Translations under genes and position numbers: made by a program
Assembly (NCBI RefSeq): GCF_000720765.1
Contig: NZ_JODC01000022.1
Location: forward strand, 1-64,000
Length of the DNA stretch: 64,000 nucleotides
Direction: 5' to 3'
Source of the DNA: Streptomyces sp. NRRL S-646
Lineage (GTDB): Bacteria; Actinomycetota; Actinomycetes; Streptomycetales; Streptomycetaceae
Part shown: positions 1 through 8,452 of the stretch, piece by piece
Numbering within the stretch: position 1 is the stretch's first letter
Layout of the letters: the number at the start of each line of letters is the position of its first letter
The notes under the pieces: model-generated
The model's database searches: none
What the model was told of the DNA's origin: nothing
The model's input: only the letters and a program-made list of their open reading frames with translations

Positions 1-120
1 ATATCTGGCGTTGATTTTTGGCACGCTGTTGAGTTCTCAAGGAACGGACGCTTCCTTTGTACTCACCCTCTCGGGCTTTCCTCCGGGCGCTTCCCTTCGA
101 TGTTCCAAACTCTATCAGTG
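1..120 (-). other. Leader of an rRNA operon running out of the window
   Basis: Read on the minus strand, this stretch carries CTTGAGAACTCAACAG followed by CGTGCCAAAAATCAACGCC. I recognise this as the conserved actinobacterial 16S rRNA leader (processing and antitermination region). The 16S gene should therefore begin within a few hundred bases left of position 1. A possible minus-strand -10 box, TAGAGT, lies at 114-109, with a poor -35 (TCAGGG) 17 bases upstream. No protein gene is supported in 1-421; the ORFs there are shadows of crr. Identification is from memory of the leader sequence, not an alignment. Confidence 0.75.
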
Positions 121-291
121 TTTTTCCGTCCCCCTGACCACCTCCCTGCAGACATGCAGAAGGTGACCCCGAGATAGGATCTGACAAGTATGGGTGCTGC
201 TGAGCCAAGGACGCTCAGTCGCGCCGCTCGGCCTCAAGCAGGAGTACGACTGTACACGCGGCCGGGAAGCGGGTGCAAATCGATAGAGCTG

Positions 292-305
292 GTGGTCTAG
301 ACCAC
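292..305. promoter_or_regulatory. DasR operator (dre) upstream of crr
   Basis: The perfect 14-bp palindrome GTGGTCTAGACCAC matches the known dre consensus (TGGTCTAGACCA core) bound by the GntR/HutC-family regulator DasR. DasR represses PTS and N-acetylglucosamine genes in Streptomyces until glucosamine-6-phosphate accumulates. The site lies 116 bp before the crr start and in the divergent region shared with the rRNA promoters, so it most likely controls crr-ptsI. Confidence 0.9.
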
Positions 306-421
306 TATCCGGTATCTTCCATGCGGAACCGCCAGTTCATCTGACATACCCTGCTCCACAGTGCGCCGTCCTGTACAGGCAGTGACGGCCCATATGGATC
401 TCCACCTCTGGGAGGCTTCCC

Positions 422-871
422 ATGACCACCGTGACGTCCCCGATTGCAGGACGCGCCATCGGCCTGGCAGCAGTGCCGGATCCAGTCTTCTCCGGGGCCA
501 TGGTGGGCCCGGGTACTGCCATCGACCCCGTGCGCGAGCCGTCCGAAGCCGTCGCTCCCGTGGACGGAGTCATCGTCTCCCTCCATCCCCACGCCTTTGT
601 CGTTGTCGACGAGCAGGGGCACGGCGTGCTCACCCACCTCGGTATCGACACCGTGCAGCTCAACGGTGACGGCTTCGAGCTGCTCGTGAACAAGGGCGAC
701 ACCGTGACACGGGGGCAGGGCGTGGTCCGCTGGAACCCGGCCGCCGTGGAAGCCGCCGGCAAGTCCGCGGTGTGCCCCATCGTGGCGCTCGAGGCCACTG
801 CCGAGGCTCTCTCCGATCTTCGTGACGATGGTGACGTGAAGGCGGGCGACAGTCTTTTCGTCTGGAAGTGA
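422..871 (+). CDS. crr: PTS glucose-type EIIA component (EIIA-Crr)
   Basis: Cytoplasmic phosphocarrier of 149 aa. It takes phosphate from HPr and passes it to EIIB domains of sugar permeases such as the GlcNAc system. The EIIA-Glc fold is recognisable from the opening SPIAGRAIGL, the AVAPVDGVI segment, and the two active-site histidines at about H57 (HPHAF) and H72 (LTHLGIDT), equivalent to H75 and H90 of E. coli. The ATG follows a GGGAGG ribosome site. ptsI begins 78 bp downstream, so the two form an operon; ptsH is not in the window. The dre operator upstream implies DasR control. Confidence 0.95.
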   Translation: MTTVTSPIAGRAIGLAAVPDPVFSGAMVGPGTAIDPVREPSEAVAPVDGVIVSLHPHAFVVVDEQGHGVLTHLGIDTVQLNGDGFELLVNKGDTVTRGQGVVRWNPAAVEAAGKSAVCPIVALEATAEALSDLRDDGDVKAGDSLFVWK

Positions 872-949
872 CGTCGGTGCCGTCGTATGACGGCAAGCAG
901 GACAACCACAGCGGCGGCGGGACCCGCCGCACTATCGGAGACGGGTGAG

Positions 950-2620
950 ATGGAGACAACGCTGCGAGGCGTCGGTGTGAGTCACGGTGTGGCGATCGGC
1001 GAGGTTCGGCACATGGGAACGGCGGTGCTGGAGCCGCCTGCCAAGCAGATTCCGGCGCAGGACGCGGAGCGTGAACAGGGGCGCGCCCGCCAGGCCGTGG
1101 ACGCTGTGGCGGCCGATCTGATGGCGCGTGGCAATCTGGCCGGGGGCGAGGCCCAGGCGGTGCTCGAGGCGCAGGCCATGATGGCGCAGGACCCCGAGCT
1201 GATGGCGGATGTCGAACGGCGTATCACCGTCGGGAGCACGGCCGAGCGTGCCGTGTACGACGCTTTCGCCGCGTACCGCGCCCTGCTGGCCGGTGCCGGC
1301 GAGTATCTGGCGGGTCGTGTGGCCGACCTGGATGACGTGCGGAATCGTATCGTCGCCCGGCTGCTCGGGGTGCCGATGCCGGGGGTCCCGGACAGCGACG
1401 AGCCGTACGTTCTTATTGCACGTGACCTTGCGCCCGCCGACACGGCGCTGCTCGACCCCGCCCTGGTCCTCGGTTTCGTCACCGAGGAAGGCGGGCCGAC
1501 CAGCCACAGCGCGATTCTGGCGCGGGCGCTCGGTGTTCCGGCCGTGGTGGCGCTGCCGGGTGCCGGTGAGCTCGCCGAGGGCACGGTGATCGCTGTCGAC
1601 GGCAGCACCGGCGAGATCTTCGTGAACCCCAGCGAGGAGAAGAAGGCGCAGCTGGAGGCCGCGGCTGCCGAGCGCAAGTCAGCGCTCGCCGCCTCGACCG
1701 GTCCGGGCGCCACCTCCGACGGTCACAAGGTGCCGCTGCTGGCCAACGTCGGTGGGCCCGGGGACGTGCCGGCCGCTGTCGCGGCCGGTGCCGAGGGTGT
1801 GGGCCTGTTCCGCACCGAGTTCCTTTTCCTCGACGACAGCAAGAACGCCCCGTCGGAGGCGAAGCAGATCGAGGCGTACCGGCAGGTGCTCGAGGCGTTC
1901 CCCGAGGGCCGTGTGGTGGTCCGGGTGCTGGATGCCGGCGCGGACAAGCCGCTGGAATTCCTCACGCCGGCCGACGAGCCCAATCCGGCGCTCGGCGTAC
2001 GCGGTCTGCGGACGCTGCTCGACCACCCCGAGGTTCTGCGCACCCAACTGACGGCGCTCGCGAAGGCCGCGGAGGGTTTGCCGGTCTACCTCGAGGTCAT
2101 GGCCCCGATGGTGGCGGACCGTGCCGATGCCAAGGCGTTCGCGGACGCGTGCCGTGAAGCGGGGCTGCAGGCGAAGTTCGGCGCCATGGTCGAGATTCCT
2201 TCGGCCGCGCTGCGGGCTCGGTCGATTCTGCAGGAGGTCGAGTTCCTGTCACTGGGGACCAACGACCTCGCGCAGTACACGTTCGCGGCCGACCGTCAGG
2301 TGGGTGCGGTGTCCCGGCTGCAGGATCCGTGGCAGCCCGCGCTGCTCGACCTGGTGGCGCTGTCTGCGGAGGCGGCGAGGGCAGAGGGCAAGAGCTGTGG
2401 TGTCTGCGGTGAGGCGGCGTCCGATCCGCTGCTCGCGTGTGTGCTGACCGGCCTGGGTGTCACCTCCCTTTCCATGGGTGCGGCGTCGATTCCCTATGTG
2501 CGTGCCACTCTCGGCAAGTACACGCTGGCCCAGTGTGAGCGTGCTGCTGCCGCGGCCCGGGCTGCGGAGAGCGCCGAGGAGGCGCGCAACGCGGCTCAGG
2601 CGGTGCTGTCCGGCGAGTAG
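950..2620 (+). CDS. ptsI: PTS enzyme I (phosphoenolpyruvate-protein phosphotransferase)
   Basis: Enzyme I autophosphorylates from PEP and phosphorylates HPr, starting the PTS cascade. From ATG 950 the protein is 556 aa, the length I recall for Streptomyces PtsI. An in-frame ORF opens at 887, but its extra 21 residues are low complexity and GGAG at 937-940 serves 950. The swivelling phosphohistidine domain has GGPTSHSAIL with H186. The PEP-binding barrel shows GLFRTEFLF, FLSLGTNDLAQYT and the catalytic-cysteine motif GVCGEAA. It sits directly behind crr and is probably co-transcribed under DasR. It is followed by a strong hairpin. Confidence 0.96.
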   Translation: METTLRGVGVSHGVAIGEVRHMGTAVLEPPAKQIPAQDAEREQGRARQAVDAVAADLMARGNLAGGEAQAVLEAQAMMAQDPELMADVERRITVGSTAERAVYDAFAAYRALLAGAGEYLAGRVADLDDVRNRIVARLLGVPMPGVPDSDEPYVLIARDLAPADTALLDPALVLGFVTEEGGPTSHSAILARALGVPAVVALPGAGELAEGTVIAVDGSTGEIFVNPSEEKKAQLEAAAAERKSALAASTGPGATSDGHKVPLLANVGGPGDVPAAVAAGAEGVGLFRTEFLFLDDSKNAPSEAKQIEAYRQVLEAFPEGRVVVRVLDAGADKPLEFLTPADEPNPALGVRGLRTLLDHPEVLRTQLTALAKAAEGLPVYLEVMAPMVADRADAKAFADACREAGLQAKFGAMVEIPSAALRARSILQEVEFLSLGTNDLAQYTFAADRQVGAVSRLQDPWQPALLDLVALSAEAARAEGKSCGVCGEAASDPLLACVLTGLGVTSLSMGAASIPYVRATLGKYTLAQCERAAAAARAAESAEEARNAAQAVLSGE

Positions 2621-2664
2621 CCGAGTCGGCCGTCGGCTGCTGTTTCACCGGCTGTTCTTGAGGG

Positions 2665-2688
2665 GTGCTCCACCCGCGGGTGGAGCAC
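2665..2688. terminator. Bidirectional terminator between ptsI and the convergent gene
   Basis: A perfect 24-bp palindrome (GTGCTCCACCCG plus its complement) lies in the 79-bp gap between two convergent stop codons. It folds into a stem of up to 12 bp. There is no long U tail, which is normal for Streptomyces terminators. Confidence 0.8.
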
Positions 2689-2699
2689 GCCTTCTGCTT

Positions 2700-3593
2700 T
2701 CAGTGGCGGTGACCCGGTGTCTGTCCTTCCTCCCCGAGGTCCGGCGGTACGCAGTAGTCGACGTCCGATTCCGGGGAGATCAGGTCCCCGGAATCGATGT
2801 CGGTGCAGTAGGCGTCGAACACCTCGCCGGCTGTGAGGGGTTCGAGACCCTCGCCGCGCAGACGCCAGCCGTAGACGCGGTCGGTGGTCCCGGGGGCGCT
2901 GGTGCGCATGACGAGTCCGCCCGGGCTCTGGGTGGCGATGCCGAGGGCCAGGACTGTGGTGAATTCGAGGGCTTCCGCCTCGTCGAGTTGGATGGCGCCT
3001 TGGTCGTCCTCGTCTGCATGGAGGACGGAAAGGAGTGTCTCGGGTTTTGCCGAGACGCTGCAGACGAGGTGACGGTTGCCTGGCCCTGCTGTGTCGAGGA
3101 TGCGTACGACGAGGTGGGACGCCCGTGTGAAGGCGGCGCGACCGATGTCCTCGCCGCAGGAGGCGCAGGCTCCGAGGCGCGCGAGGAGTGTGGAGGCGTA
3201 CTCCCAGGTGGCCTGTCGGACGGCTTCGTCGACGAGAGCCGGGACCAGGTCGGCCAGGGGCTGGCCCTCGTAGGGAAGCACGGGTCCCGTGGTGGCCAGT
3301 TCAGCGGTGAAGCGTGTGCGGCTGGACTGGACGTTGGGGTCGAGGCCCGTGTCCGCGCAGAATTCTGCGTACTCCTGCGGGTCGAAGAGGGCGACCGTGG
3401 TGTGGCTGCCCTGGGAGGCGCGTGTCTTGAGGAGCGCCTCGACCTGTTGGAGGTAGCTGGTGTGGTTGTCGAAGGTGAAGCTGCGGTAGCGCCGCATGGC
3501 ACGGAAGTCGTGCTCGTCGGTCAGCAGGCCGATGGTGCCTGCGATTTCGCGACGCAGGACGCTTCGCATGCTCTGGTGGGCGGTGTGCGCCAT
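2700..3593 (-). CDS. Conserved hypothetical protein, 297 aa
   Basis: I do not recognise a named domain. The protein is acidic and soluble, with no signal peptide or membrane segment. It contains scattered cysteines, including an ACASCGED pair near residue 155, and a charged N-terminal helix (SMRSVLRREIAGTIG). The ORF extends upstream to 3626, but ATG 3593 (MAHTAHQSM) follows GGGGGAAAG closely and is preferred. It converges on ptsI across the hairpin terminator. The downstream MFS gene on the same strand belongs to a separate unit read toward it. Function unknown. Confidence 0.75.
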   Translation of the reverse strand: MAHTAHQSMRSVLRREIAGTIGLLTDEHDFRAMRRYRSFTFDNHTSYLQQVEALLKTRASQGSHTTVALFDPQEYAEFCADTGLDPNVQSSRTRFTAELATTGPVLPYEGQPLADLVPALVDEAVRQATWEYASTLLARLGACASCGEDIGRAAFTRASHLVVRILDTAGPGNRHLVCSVSAKPETLLSVLHADEDDQGAIQLDEAEALEFTTVLALGIATQSPGGLVMRTSAPGTTDRVYGWRLRGEGLEPLTAGEVFDAYCTDIDSGDLISPESDVDYCVPPDLGEEGQTPGHRH

Positions 3594-3615
3594 CTTTCCC
3601 CCTGTGCACGGTCGA

Positions 3616-4887
3616 TCAATGCTCACTCACAGTAACCGTCGGCACTGACAATGGCGTCCGAACGAGGCGATCACGGACCAGAAGGTGCTGAATCAGGCAG
3701 GTCAGGCCGATGATGGCCCCGAAGGTCAGCCATCCGGCCGGGCCGGTGGTGATGGCCGCGGTGACGGCCAGTGGCCCGACGCTGCGTTGGGCGGACTGGG
3801 CCAGGCCGTGCACGCCGAGGAAGGCGCCCTGCGCCGTGCCGGGGGCGAGCGCGACAGAGAGTTCCCAGGAAATGGTGGCGTGGAGCATCTCGGCCAAGGT
3901 GAAGGCGGCGGCCGAGGCCGTGAGGAGCAGGGGCGCCGTGATGGTTCCCCCGGTGGCGGAGAGCGCCATGGCGACGCCGCCGAGTGCGAAGGCGGCTGAC
4001 AGCGGAAGGAGAAGCGCGCGGGCGGCCGCAGTGGTGGTCCCGAATCGGGCCAGGGGGACTTGAAGGGCCACCACCATCACGTTGTTGAGGACCAGCAACA
4101 GGGGCGCGAGGCCGTGCGGTGTGTTGCCCTCGTGGGCGATCCAGAGGGGCAGGCCGACCTTGAAGACTGCGTCGTCGAGGAAGAGAACGGTTTCGGTGGC
4201 CACGTAGGCGAGGTAGGTGCGGTCCCGCCAGGGATTTGTGCGTGCCGGCTTGGTCGCGGGTGGCGGGGTCTTCGAGGTGGTGACGGTGCGGGAGGCGGAC
4301 GGGGGCTCGCCGCAGCGCAGGGTGAGGAGGGCGGAGGCGAGGAAGGAGACGGCGTCTCCGGCGAGGAGCCACTGGTAGGCGGTCGTCGTGCCGAGGGCCA
4401 CGGCCGCCGCGGCGGCGAGGCCGCCCAGGGCCCAGCCCGCGTTGGCGATGGTGCGGTGGACGGCCTGGTAGCGGACGCGATCGGGCCCTGCCACGCGGGT
4501 GGCGTAGAGCCTGGTGAGGACGCTTGCCGCGCGGTCTCCGAGGCTGCCGACCGCGGAAAAGGCGAGGAGCAGGGCGTAGTCGTTCGTGGTGAGGAGCGCC
4601 AGGGAGGCCAGTGCGCGCAGGAGTTGGACGGCGAGCAGGACGCGGGTGAGCGGGAATCGGTCGGCGATGCGGCCCCCGAGGGGTGCGCCGGCGATACCGA
4701 TCGCTCCGGCGGTTGCGGCGAGCGTGCCGACCTGGGCGACGGAGAGGCCCGAGGCGTAGATGAAGTACAGGACGGACACGGAGGCCCACAACCCGCTGCC
4801 GATGCGGTCGACGAGGGCGATGGTGAGCATTCTGCGTCCGTCGCGCCCTCCTGGTATGCGGCTCGACCATGCGGCTGCGCGGCGCAT
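3616..4887 (-). CDS. MFS transporter, probable drug or metabolite exporter
   Basis: About 420 aa with roughly 12 hydrophobic segments in two halves. The MFS loop 2-3 signature appears as GGRIADRF near residue 75. Its small-molecule substrate cannot be read from sequence. ATG 4887 has AAGGGGGAG about 11 bases upstream; GTG 4896 is an alternative but lies too close to that site. It diverges from a MocR-type regulator across a short region with a palindrome, so it is the likely regulatory target. Confidence 0.85.
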   Translation of the reverse strand: MRRAAAWSSRIPGGRDGRRMLTIALVDRIGSGLWASVSVLYFIYASGLSVAQVGTLAATAGAIGIAGAPLGGRIADRFPLTRVLLAVQLLRALASLALLTTNDYALLLAFSAVGSLGDRAASVLTRLYATRVAGPDRVRYQAVHRTIANAGWALGGLAAAAAVALGTTTAYQWLLAGDAVSFLASALLTLRCGEPPSASRTVTTSKTPPPATKPARTNPWRDRTYLAYVATETVLFLDDAVFKVGLPLWIAHEGNTPHGLAPLLLVLNNVMVVALQVPLARFGTTTAAARALLLPLSAAFALGGVAMALSATGGTITAPLLLTASAAAFTLAEMLHATISWELSVALAPGTAQGAFLGVHGLAQSAQRSVGPLAVTAAITTGPAGWLTFGAIIGLTCLIQHLLVRDRLVRTPLSVPTVTVSEH

Positions 4888-4905
4888 CGGCTGCACTGCT
4901 CCCCC

Positions 4906-4934
4906 TTGCCTTCAGTTATGTACTGATACATAAT
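4906..4934 (+). promoter_or_regulatory. Promoter and operator between MFS and MocR genes
   Basis: A -35 TTGCCT (4906-4911) and -10 CATAAT (4929-4934) are spaced by 17 bp. The inverted repeat TTATGTA-CTGA-TACATAA (4916-4933) fills the spacer and covers the -10. The GTG start of the MocR gene begins 8 bases after the -10, so the transcript is probably leaderless. The symmetric repeat could also regulate the leftward MFS promoter. Confidence 0.65.
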
Positions 4935-4941
4935 TTCCAAC

Positions 4942-6261
4942 GTGGCAACACAATATGGGATCTCTGGTACGTCGGCCAAGGGAATTGCGGCGTCCGTCGA
5001 ACGGGCCGTGGCGGAAGGGTCATTGGAGCCCGAGGCCGCGCTGCCTCCCGTGCGACGGCTCGCGGACGACCTCGGGGTCAGTCCCGGTACGGTCGCCGCC
5101 GCCTACAAGGAGCTGCGCCGGCGCGGCATCGTGATCACGCGCGGGCGGGGCGGGACCGTGGTCGCCCCGGCTCCCGCGGTGGCCTCACGTCGGCCGCCCA
5201 AGGTTCCGGAGGGACTGCGGGACTTGTCCGGCGGACACCCGGATCCCGCGCTGCTTCCCGCTCTCGTACCGCCGTCACAGCTGTCGCCCGGCGCCCGGTC
5301 GCACCGTTCGGCGCCGAGGCTGGCACGGCTGGAGGACGCCGCGCGTGACTGGATGGGCGCCGATGGGGTGCCGGTGGAGCACGTGACGTTCGCGCATGGG
5401 GCGCTGGATCTGATCGGACGGCTGTTGTCCGTGGAGTTGCGGTCCGGCGACGCCGTGGCGATGGAGGACCCGGGGTATCACCATCTGCTCGACCTGATCA
5501 CGGCGTTGGGGCTGCGCATCGTGCCGGTGGCCGTGGACGACGAGGGGATGCGGCCAGAGGCCCTGCGCGGGGCGCTGCGGGCGGGTGTGCGGGCTGTGGT
5601 GTGCAGTCCTCGGGCGCAGAATCCGTACGGCGGCTGCTTCTCCGTGGCACGCCGGGACGCGCTCGTGGACGTGCTCCGGGACGAGCCGGACGTGCTGGTC
5701 GTGGAGAACGACCACGCGTCCGCCATCGCCGCCGCCCCCCTCCACTCGTTGACCGGAAGCGGGTTGGCGCGCTGGGTGCATGTCCGCACGGTGAGCAAGT
5801 TCCTCGGGACCGACCTGCGGTGGGCGTCAGCGGCGTGTGACGCGACCACCCTGGCCCGCCACGACGGGCGGTTGCTGCTGACCTCTGGCTGGGTGAGTCA
5901 TCTCCTCCAGGAGACCGTGCACGGGTTGCTGACCGACACCGCCACACGCGCGTTGGTGGCGCGTGCCCAGGAAACGTACGAAGTGCGCCGCGGCGCACTC
6001 CTGGGCGAGCTGGACGATCGTGGCATCCCTGCGCGCGGGGCCAGCGGGATGAACCTGTGGGTGCCCGTGCAGGACGAGTCGGCCGTGGTGAACGGACTGC
6101 GCTCGTACGGCTGGTGGGTCGCGGCCGGCGCCCGGTTCCGGTCGTCGTCACCGCCGGGGGTGCGGATCTCCGTGGCCGAGCTGGAGCCGGCCGACGCGGC
6201 GCGGCTGGCCTCGGACTTCGCTGCCGTGCTCGGTGAGTCCGAGGCCACCTACGGCGGTTGA
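4942..6261 (+). CDS. MocR/PdxR-type regulator: GntR winged helix fused to aminotransferase domain
   Basis: A 439-aa fusion. Residues 1-75 form a GntR winged helix (LPPVRRLADDLGVSPGTVAA, then a wing GIVITRGRGGTVV). The rest is a fold-type I aminotransferase-like domain with the PLP lysine in TVSKFLGTDLRWA. Such proteins use PLP adducts as effectors rather than doing catalysis. GTG 4942 matches the usual family start (xTQYxISG) and appears leaderless. The shared divergent operator suggests that it regulates itself and the MFS transporter. Confidence 0.88.
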   Translation: MATQYGISGTSAKGIAASVERAVAEGSLEPEAALPPVRRLADDLGVSPGTVAAAYKELRRRGIVITRGRGGTVVAPAPAVASRRPPKVPEGLRDLSGGHPDPALLPALVPPSQLSPGARSHRSAPRLARLEDAARDWMGADGVPVEHVTFAHGALDLIGRLLSVELRSGDAVAMEDPGYHHLLDLITALGLRIVPVAVDDEGMRPEALRGALRAGVRAVVCSPRAQNPYGGCFSVARRDALVDVLRDEPDVLVVENDHASAIAAAPLHSLTGSGLARWVHVRTVSKFLGTDLRWASAACDATTLARHDGRLLLTSGWVSHLLQETVHGLLTDTATRALVARAQETYEVRRGALLGELDDRGIPARGASGMNLWVPVQDESAVVNGLRSYGWWVAAGARFRSSSPPGVRISVAELEPADAARLASDFAAVLGESEATYGG

Positions 6262-6271
6262 GCCGCCCCCG

Positions 6272-8239
6272 TCAGGCACGTTTGCGGGCGAGGTCCTCGT
6301 AGAAGTGCAGCAGATCCAGGTTGTCGATGGAGCCCGGATTGACGGCCTTTTCCAGTGGAGCGCCCTGGAGGAGGCGCTTGACGGGGACCTCGATGCGCTT
6401 TCCGGTGAGGGTGTGCGGGATGCCGGGGACTTCGATGATCTCGTCGGGGACGTGGCGCGGTGAGAGCTGTTCGCGGATGGTCTGCTTGATGCGGGCCAGC
6501 AGGTCATCGTCCAGGGCGGCGCCGGGAACGAGGTGCACGAAGAGGGGCATCCAGTAGCCGCCGTCGGGCTGTTCGATGCCGATGACGAGGGATTCCCTGA
6601 TCTCAGGGATGCGCTCGACGGCTTCGTAGATGTCGGCCGACCCCATGCGTACGCCCTGGCGGTTCAGGGTGGAGTCGGAGCGGCCGTGGATGACGACGGA
6701 GCCGCGGGAGGTGACGGTGATCCAGTCGCCGTGGCGCCATACACCGGGGTAGGTGTCGAAGTAGCTGTCGTGGTAGCGGCTGCCGTCGGGGTCGTTCCAG
6801 AAGTGGATCGGCATCGACGGCATGGGGTTGGTGACCACGAGCTCGCCGACCTCGTCGGTCAGGGGCTTGCCGGCCGGGTCCCAGGACTGCAGGTCGGTGC
6901 CGAGGCCGGGTGCCTGGAGCTCACCGATGTACACCGGGAGGGTCGGTACGGCTCCCGCGAAGCAGGAGCACACGTCCGTGCCGCCGCTGACGGATGCGAT
7001 CCACAGATCGTCGCGCACCTCGTCGTGCAGCCAGCGGAATCCATCGGGCGGCAGCGGGGATCCGGTGGTGGCGACGCACTGCACCTTGGAGAGGTCGAAG
7101 TCGCGGGCCGGGTGGACGCCGGCCTTGCGGCAGGCCATGACGTACGCCGCCGAGGTGCCGTAGAGGGTGGCTCCGGTCCGTTCGGCGATGCGCCATTGGG
7201 CGGCCGTGTCAGGGAAGCCGGGGCTGCCGTCGTAGAGCACGATCGTCGTTCCGGTGAGGAGGCCGGAGACGAGGAAGTTCCACATCATCCAGCCGGTCGA
7301 GGTGTACCAGAAGAAACGGTCCTCGGGGCCGAGGTCGCAGTGCAGGCCGAGCTGTTTGAGGTGCTCGATCAGAATGCCGCCCTGGGACTGGACGATCGCC
7401 TTGGGGAGGCCGGTCGTGCCCGAGGAGTAGAGCACCCAGAGGGGGTGGTCGAAGGCGACCTGCTCGAAGACCGGTTCCACGTCCGCGCTGGTCAGGGCGG
7501 ACCATTCCAGGGCATCTACAGGGGGCTCGGTGCCGAGAAGAGGGATGTGGACGACGGCACGCAGGGTGGGTAGTTCGTGGCGCAGCTCGGCGACGATGTC
7601 GCGGCGGTCGTGCTCCTTGCCGCCGTAGCGGTAGCCGTCGACGGCGAACAGGACGACCGGTTCGACCTGCTGGAAGCGGTCCAGCACGCTGCGGGCGCCG
7701 AAGTCGGGGGCGCAGGATGTCCAGACGCCGCCCACGGCGGCCGTGGCCAGGAGCGCGACGACGGCCTGCGGGATGTTCGGGAGGTAGCCGCTGACGCGGT
7801 CTCCGGGGCGCACGCCGAGGGCACGCAGCTCGGCGGCCAGGGAGCCGACCTGGCGGCGCAGCTCGGCCCAGGTCACCGGGCGCGGCTCGTGTGTCTCGTC
7901 GACGTGCAGGAGGGCCGGTTCGTCCGCGCGGGTGGCGGCCGCGCGGAGAGCGTGCTCGGCGTAGTTGAGAGTCGCCCCGGGGAACCACTGGGCACCCGGC
8001 ATCGAGCGGTCGCCGAGTACGCGCGCGTAGGGTGTCGAAAACCGTACGTCGAACCACTGCGTGACGGCTTCCCAGAACGTGTCCAGTTCGTCGACTGACC
8101 AGCGGTGCAGTGCCGCGTAGCCGCCCTCGGCGGGAGCGCCGTGCTGCTCGGCCGCCCAGGCCTGGAACTTTGTGACCTGCGCCTGGGCAATGCGTTCCGG
8201 ATCTGGCTGCCAGAGCGGCTGGGGGTTCACGGTCGACAT
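6272..8239 (-). CDS. Acetoacetyl-CoA synthetase (acetoacetate-CoA ligase)
   Basis: An ANL-superfamily AMP-forming ligase of 655 aa, converting acetoacetate plus ATP and CoA to acetoacetyl-CoA. The P-loop-like motif is VLYSSGTTGLPKAIVQS near residue 270, with TSTGWMMWN and the adenylation motif YFDTYPGVWRHGDWITVT downstream and a C-terminal lysine in HTLTGKRIEVPVK. The N-terminal domain (LWQPDPERIAQAQVTKFQAW) and the length fit acetoacetate rather than acetate ligases. The open frame runs on to 9883, but that is the antisense of the GH31 gene; ATG 8239 (MSTVNPQ) has a GGGAG site upstream. Confidence 0.92.
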   Translation of the reverse strand: MSTVNPQPLWQPDPERIAQAQVTKFQAWAAEQHGAPAEGGYAALHRWSVDELDTFWEAVTQWFDVRFSTPYARVLGDRSMPGAQWFPGATLNYAEHALRAAATRADEPALLHVDETHEPRPVTWAELRRQVGSLAAELRALGVRPGDRVSGYLPNIPQAVVALLATAAVGGVWTSCAPDFGARSVLDRFQQVEPVVLFAVDGYRYGGKEHDRRDIVAELRHELPTLRAVVHIPLLGTEPPVDALEWSALTSADVEPVFEQVAFDHPLWVLYSSGTTGLPKAIVQSQGGILIEHLKQLGLHCDLGPEDRFFWYTSTGWMMWNFLVSGLLTGTTIVLYDGSPGFPDTAAQWRIAERTGATLYGTSAAYVMACRKAGVHPARDFDLSKVQCVATTGSPLPPDGFRWLHDEVRDDLWIASVSGGTDVCSCFAGAVPTLPVYIGELQAPGLGTDLQSWDPAGKPLTDEVGELVVTNPMPSMPIHFWNDPDGSRYHDSYFDTYPGVWRHGDWITVTSRGSVVIHGRSDSTLNRQGVRMGSADIYEAVERIPEIRESLVIGIEQPDGGYWMPLFVHLVPGAALDDDLLARIKQTIREQLSPRHVPDEIIEVPGIPHTLTGKRIEVPVKRLLQGAPLEKAVNPGSIDNLDLLHFYEDLARKRA

Positions 8240-8414
8240 GGGGCGGCTCCCGGACTGTGCGCGTCGTATGCGTCGGTCGCGCACGAGCTGGGGTGTGCGC
8301 GTGACGCGGCTGACACGGACGATGCCATGTGATCGACTTCTACACCAGGGCGCGCTCCACATAGTCCGCGTCGTGAAGATGTGGTCCCGGCACGGGTGAA
8401 CGGCAGTTGAACGA

Positions 8415-8426
8415 CACGCGCGCGTG
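8415..8426. repeat. CACGCGCGCGTG palindrome, intergenic copy
   Basis: An exact copy in the 213-bp divergent region between the acetoacetyl-CoA synthetase and GH31 genes, 27 bp before the GH31 start codon. No coding constraint explains it here. Confidence 0.9.
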
Positions 8427-8452
8427 GGGCGGTCAATGGCAGGGTGAGCAGC

